64,000 nt of DNA from Micavibrio aeruginosavorus ARL-13 (GTDB taxonomy: Bacteria > Pseudomonadota > Alphaproteobacteria > Micavibrionales > Micavibrionaceae), in assembly GCF_000226315.1 (NCBI RefSeq), contig NC_016026.1, forward strand, positions 2,294,001 to 2,358,000, read 5' to 3'. Under the pieces are notes generated by a model, which was not told the DNA's origin, made no database searches, and worked only from the letters and a program-made list of their open reading frames with translations. A program made the position numbers and the translations under genes. Positions 60,166 through 64,000 of the stretch are shown here, piece by piece; positions within the stretch are counted from its first letter, which is position 1, and the number at the start of each line of letters is the position of its first letter.

Positions 60166-61998
60166 TTACTGGCAAGCCAGGCATTCGTCGTATTTTTTGT
60201 CCTCACCCAGTTCCGGCTCGCGGTTGCCTTCGGGCTTTTGGCCTTCTTTGCTGCGCGCCCAGCTGGCGGCGGATTCGGCGCGCTGGATGGATTTGGAACG
60301 GCAGTAATACAGCGACTTCACGCCCTTCGCCCATGCTTCCCAGTGAATGCGGTGCAGGTCGCGTTTGTGCACGTTGCCCGGCAGGAAGACGTTCAGGCTT
60401 TGTGCCTGGCAGATGAACGGCGTGCGGTCCGCCGCATGTTCGATCAACCAACGCTGGTCGATTTCGAAGGCGGTTTTGAACACGTCTTTTTCATCCTGGC
60501 TCAGGAAGTCCAGATGCTGGACCGATCCTTCGTTGGTGAAGATGGACGACCAGATGTCATCATTGTTCAGGCCTTTTTCTTCCAGCAGTTTTTCCAGATA
60601 CGGGTTTTTCACCGCAAAGGAGCCGGACAGAGTTTTGTGGTTGTACGCGTTGGCGGCGTTCGGCTCGATCCCCGGGGATGCACCGCCGGTGATGATGGAA
60701 ATCGACGCCGTCGGCGCAATCGCCATCTTGTTCGAGAAACGCTCCATAATGCCGTAATCAGCGGCATCCGGGCAGGCCCCACGTTCGTGAGCCAGTTTCA
60801 CGGAGGCGTCATCAGCCTGACGCTTAATGTGCTGGAACATGCGGCGGTTCCAGACCTTGGCCATCACCGATTCCATCGGGATCATTTTCGATTGCAGGAA
60901 GGAGTGATACCCCATCACGCCCAGACCAACAGAGCGTTCACGCATCGCGGAATATTTCGCCCGTTTCATCGAATCCGGCGCCTTGTTGATGAAGTCGGTC
61001 AGCACGTTGTCGAGGAAACGCATGACGTCTTCGATAAAGGTCGGGTGATCCTGCCACTGTTCGAACAGTTCGAGGTTCAGCGACGACAGGCAGCACACAG
61101 CCGAGCGTTCATTGCCCAGCGGGTCTTTCCCGGTCGGCAAAGTGATTTCCGAGCAGAGGTTGGACATCTTTACGCTGAGGCCCGCCATTTTATGGTGCGC
61201 CGGAATGCGGTCGTTCACATGATCGATAAACAGAATATAGGGCTCACCCGTTTCAATCCGGGCGGTCAGGATACGGATCCACAGATCGCGCGCCTTCACC
61301 CGGCCAACAACGTGGCCATCTTTCGGGGATTTCAGGGCCCATTCCTCGTCCTTCTCAACAGCGTGCATAAAGCTGTTCGGGATGACGACAGCGTTGTGCA
61401 TGTTCAACGCTTTGCGGTTCGGATCACCCCCGGTCGGACGGCGGATTTCGATGAACTCCTCGATCTCCGGGTGCCAGACGGGCAGATAGATCGCGGCGGA
61501 GCCACGACGCAAGGACCCTTGGGAAATGGCCTGAGTCAGAGAATCCTGCACCTTAATGAACGGAACGATCCCGGACGTTTTGCCATTGCGGCCCACTTTT
61601 TCACCAATGGAACGCACATTGCCCCAGTAGGAGCCAATACCGCCGCCACGGGCCGCCAGCCAGACGTTTTCATTCCACAACGCCACGATGTCTTCGAGGC
61701 TGTCGCCGGATTCGTTGAGGAAGCAGGAAATCGGCAAGCCGCGGCTGGTCCCGCCATTGGACAGGATCGGCGTCGCCGGCATAAACCACAGCTTTGAAAT
61801 ATAATCATAAATTCGCTGGGCGTGGGCGGAATCGTCACCGTAATACATGGCGACGCGCGCAAACAGGTCCTGGAAAGATTCTTCGGGCAGAAGGTAGCGG
61901 TCAACCAGCGTGGCCTTGCCGAAATCGGTCAGGTTGGCGTCCCGGGAACGGTCAATCTGGATACGGTTGCCTTGGGGCACTTGGGCGACGTCAAACAT
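60166..61998 (-). CDS. nrdA: Class I ribonucleotide reductase alpha subunit without an N-terminal ATP-cone
   Basis: Makes deoxyribonucleotides with a small NrdB subunit. The 610-residue protein has the substrate-site Cys in SNLCSEITLPTG, the radical-loop pair in CCLSSLNLEL, ASISIITGGASPGIEP, and the C-terminal redox pair in DECLACQ. E. coli NrdA has about 760 residues with an ATP-cone; here the first 30 residues lead straight into the barrel, so overall activity control by ATP/dATP is probably absent. The start at 61998 has AGGAG nine bases upstream. nrdB is not in the window. A perfect DnaA box and a small palindrome lie upstream. Confidence 0.93.
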   Translation of the reverse strand: MFDVAQVPQGNRIQIDRSRDANLTDFGKATLVDRYLLPEESFQDLFARVAMYYGDDSAHAQRIYDYISKLWFMPATPILSNGGTSRGLPISCFLNESGDSLEDIVALWNENVWLAARGGGIGSYWGNVRSIGEKVGRNGKTSGIVPFIKVQDSLTQAISQGSLRRGSAAIYLPVWHPEIEEFIEIRRPTGGDPNRKALNMHNAVVIPNSFMHAVEKDEEWALKSPKDGHVVGRVKARDLWIRILTARIETGEPYILFIDHVNDRIPAHHKMAGLSVKMSNLCSEITLPTGKDPLGNERSAVCCLSSLNLELFEQWQDHPTFIEDVMRFLDNVLTDFINKAPDSMKRAKYSAMRERSVGLGVMGYHSFLQSKMIPMESVMAKVWNRRMFQHIKRQADDASVKLAHERGACPDAADYGIMERFSNKMAIAPTASISIITGGASPGIEPNAANAYNHKTLSGSFAVKNPYLEKLLEEKGLNNDDIWSSIFTNEGSVQHLDFLSQDEKDVFKTAFEIDQRWLIEHAADRTPFICQAQSLNVFLPGNVHKRDLHRIHWEAWAKGVKSLYYCRSKSIQRAESAASWARSKEGQKPEGNREPELGEDKKYDECLACQ

Positions 61999-62084
61999 GG
62001 CATGCTACTCCTGTAAAATTTCAAAAACTCTCCCTCGGCCACCTTGGGGGTGGACACGGCGGGGCGGGCTGTCGGGGCTTGTTA

Positions 62085-62108
62085 GATAGTGTGGATAAAA
62101 CCACTATC
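62085..62108. promoter_or_regulatory. Palindrome containing a perfect DnaA box upstream of nrdA
   Basis: GATAGTG (62085-62091) and CACTATC (62102-62108) are perfect inverted arms with a 10-base spacer. TGTGGATAA at 62090-62098 is the exact complement of the DnaA consensus TTATCCACA. It lies about 90 bases upstream of the nrdA start. In E. coli, nrdAB is a known DnaA-controlled operon. A NrdR box is not evident. The remainder of the 627-base gap 61999-62625 has a perfect hairpin GCCCGCG-ACAG-CGCGGGC at 62376-62393 and no gene that I could support. Confidence 0.6.
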
Positions 62109-62625
62109 CATTGCGGTCATCACAAATACAGCCTACTACATGTCGTGGTTGCCACCAAGATGACAAAATTCCTAGTGTCCGCGACTGACCCCCGTAAACA
62201 CACGCTAAAAACGCCCGTGGCCGTGTGAGTTCAAGTCCTAAAATGAGTCTTATGCAGAGTTTTTTTATCCCCAAAAACGAAATCATCTTTCACGAATATC
62301 GAAAGGCTGCATTCCATATCGGCACCACATCTTGTGTCCATCTGTGCCGCCAGCCACCTTCCGGAAAAAGACCCTGCCCGCGACAGCGCGGGCCGCATAC
62401 CCCCGCAAATGACCGCTTAAGTCCCTGATCCACCACAGGGAAATCATGATTGATATGGGGTCAGACCGCCCCCCAATCCACCCCTGATTCGCCCCCGATT
62501 CGCGGGCAAAAACATCAATCTTTTCAATGCGATACAAAAGGCACGATTCGTATTTCTTGCCGGGGTCCGCGCCATGGGGGTAAGGTGCGGCCAGCATAAA
62601 ACACTGAACGGAACGTGACTCGGCT

Positions 62626-63192
62626 ATGGAAAAACACGGCTTTATGATTGCGATTGGCGGGCTGTCAGGATCAGGCAAATCGACGCTGGCCGGACGATTG
62701 GCGGCGGAAACCGGCGCGGTCTGGCTGCGGTCCGATTCCATTCGCAAGGAATTGTGGGGCGTGGACCCGCTGACCAAATTGCCGCCCGAGGCCTATAGCC
62801 GCGATTTCAGCACCAAGACCTACGAAACGCTGGCCAGCCGGATGGAAGAGAATTTGCGCGCCGGACGGATCGTGATTGTCGATATGAGCTTTGCCAAGCC
62901 CGTCGAGCGCCGGAGCTTCGCCAACCGGGCCACCGCCTGTGGCGCGGGATTCCACGGGATCTGGCTGGATGCCACACCCGATACGCTGAAAACCCGCGTC
63001 GATGCCCGGGTGGGGGATGTATCGGATGCCGATTCCACAATCGTGACCATGCAATTGGGCTTTGATCTGGGCACCATTGAATGGAGCCGGATCAACACCG
63101 ACCGCCCGGCGGACAGCGTTTACCGTCTGGCTTGTGCCCTGCTGGGCGTGGACGGTCCCACCCCCATCCGCGCGATCAAGCTGGAACCATAA
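62626..63192 (+). CDS. P-loop kinase-like ATPase
   Basis: A 188-residue soluble protein of the AAA_33/zeta-like kinase group. Walker A is GGLSGSGKSTLAG (residues 11-23), followed by LRSDSIRKELWG, a substrate-acid motif VIVDMSFAKPVERRSF and a lid with TRVDARVGDVSDAD. Homologues are often the C-terminal half of aminoglycoside-phosphotransferase-like fusions; here it stands alone. Small-molecule phosphorylation is likely, but the substrate is unknown. It is 80 bases before pyk on the same strand. Confidence 0.85.
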   Translation: MEKHGFMIAIGGLSGSGKSTLAGRLAAETGAVWLRSDSIRKELWGVDPLTKLPPEAYSRDFSTKTYETLASRMEENLRAGRIVIVDMSFAKPVERRSFANRATACGAGFHGIWLDATPDTLKTRVDARVGDVSDADSTIVTMQLGFDLGTIEWSRINTDRPADSVYRLACALLGVDGPTPIRAIKLEP

Positions 63193-63272
63193 GATTTTTA
63201 CGCCAATCGGGCCAAAACTTGATATAAAGCGGGCGTGATCTATCCCTGCACGAACCCCGTAAGGCTTTCGCT

Positions 63273-64000
63273 ATGACCAGCACTGAAATCTGCCCCCTGA
63301 TCCGTAAACGCCAGACCAAGATCGTCGCCACACTCGGCCCCGCATCGGCGAATATTGAGATGATCGAGAAACTGGTTCTGGCCGGGGTTGATGTGGTGCG
63401 GTTGAACTTCAGCCACGGCGAACACGCCGACCATGCCGCACGCGTGAAAATTATTCGCGGACTGGAAACCAAACTGGCCCGCCCCATCGCCATCATCGCC
63501 GATTTGCAGGGTCCGAAATTACGCGTTGGCCGATTTAAAGACGGGTCCATCACGCTGACCGCCGGGCAAAAACTGCGCCTCGATCTGGATAAAACCGAGG
63601 GCGATGACACCCGCGTCAATTTGCCGCACCCGGAAATCATCAACACGCTGAGCCCCGGCGCGTTCATCCTGTGCGATGACGGCAAGGTGCGGATGAAGAT
63701 TATTGATAAGGGCGCGGATTTCCTGATCGCGGAAGTGGTCAGCGGCACGAAATTGTCGAACAACAAGGGCGTGAACGTACCCGGTGTGATTTTGCCCATT
63801 CCGGCCCTGACCGAAAAGGATCGCAAGGATCTGGTCGCAGCCCTTGATATGGGTGTGGATTGGGTCGCACAAAGCTTCGTGCAGCGCCCGGAAGATGTCG
63901 CCGAAGCCAAAAAACTGATCGGTGGTCGCGCCGCGTTGATGGCAAAGATTGAAAAGCCCTCCGCGATTGAATTGTTCGCCGGCATCCTCGATCTGGTCGA
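63273..64000 (+). CDS. pyk: Pyruvate kinase, 3' end cut off
   Basis: Last step of glycolysis: phosphoenolpyruvate plus ADP to pyruvate plus ATP. About 242 codons are present, then the window ends. Visible are RKRQTKIVATLGPAS at the N-terminus, VVRLNFSHGEH, DLQGPKLRVG, the B-domain (residues about 70-165), SNNKGVNVPG and the catalytic lysine in LMAKIEKPSAIE. The start at 63273 has AAGG ten bases upstream. The C-terminal allosteric domain lies outside. Confidence 0.97.
   Translation, partial: MTSTEICPLIRKRQTKIVATLGPASANIEMIEKLVLAGVDVVRLNFSHGEHADHAARVKIIRGLETKLARPIAIIADLQGPKLRVGRFKDGSITLTAGQKLRLDLDKTEGDDTRVNLPHPEIINTLSPGAFILCDDGKVRMKIIDKGADFLIAEVVSGTKLSNNKGVNVPGVILPIPALTEKDRKDLVAALDMGVDWVAQSFVQRPEDVAEAKKLIGGRAALMAKIEKPSAIELFAGILDLV

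Noticed and set aside
62283-62777. 164-codon minus-strand frame upstream of the P-loop kinase
   Set aside because: It overlaps the kinase start on the other strand, and its translation shows no family features.

Overview
The window comes from an alphaproteobacterium of medium-high G+C. It holds about 62 protein genes, one tRNA, several intrinsic terminators and four short palindromic repeat elements. The alphaproteobacterial assignment rests on an NDUFA12-type complex I subunit, a DUF2155 protein beside an Mla lipid-binding subunit and aat, the rpsF-rpsR-rplI-dnaB-alr order, the clpS-clpA-phasin-DacF neighbourhood, and operator-like sequences of the PhaR type. Gene content and two tandem clpA genes remind me of Micavibrio-like predatory Alphaproteobacteria, but that is an inference from memory. 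No phage, insertion sequence or CRISPR array was seen.

Layout. 1-6250: rlmN (cut by the left edge), a Cys/His-rich miniprotein, a GNAT acyltransferase of the autoinducer-synthase/PEP-CTERM type, thrC, an M16 peptidase and a RimJ-like acetyltransferase. 6490-12770: a glycine-rich secreted protein with Cys repeats, a YqgE/AlgH protein, PBP1A, a sugar-dehydrogenase-like beta-propeller and a D-Ala-D-Ala dipeptidase. 12777-19661: mlaE-mlaF, alr, a pilin-like protein (P1), dnaB, rplI, rpsR and rpsF. 20036-30209: two uncharacterised genes, then the fatty-acid cluster fabD-fabG-acpP-fabF-mltG, which is interrupted by a PAS protein plus chemoreceptor pair, a HAD phosphatase and an unknown gene. 30305-36570: a HigBA-like toxin-antitoxin pair, tRNA-Gly, a ProX deacylase, a YbbN thioredoxin, a LON-domain protein, a Trm112 protein, a short LeuA and aat. 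36666-43421: DUF2155, mlaD, ndufa12, a receiver domain fused to a zinc-less deaminase, a divergent ClpP, and a DUF2157/GDYXXLXY membrane set. 43567-53980: pilin-like P2, two ClpA unfoldases, clpS, phasin, a SPOR-tailed D,D-carboxypeptidase, an SDR and pilin-like P3. 53991-64000: a FlgO-like and a second lipoprotein, hldE, a LapG-like protease, three uncharacterised genes (two of them tandem paralogues), nrdA, a P-loop kinase and pyk (cut by the right edge).

How genes work together. Envelope functions dominate: peptidoglycan synthesis and turnover (alr, PBP1A, mltG, D,D-carboxypeptidase, D-Ala-D-Ala dipeptidase), outer-membrane lipid transport (MlaE/F and MlaD at separate sites), LPS heptose (hldE) and fatty acids (fab genes). 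ClpS, two ClpA proteins and a divergent ClpP form a proteolysis group.

The most unusual items are: (1) a family of three scattered single-gene pilin-like proteins, one placed between dnaB and alr and one facing clpA; (2) a receiver-domain/guanine-deaminase-like fusion that keeps the His-Ala-Glu motif but has lost both zinc cysteines; (3) a split energy-taxis-like PAS/chemoreceptor pair inside the fab cluster; (4) two ClpA paralogues in a row; (5) an unknown three-gene set containing tandem paralogues; and (6) perfect DnaA boxes upstream of nrdA and aat, and two PhaR-type sites upstream of the phasin gene.
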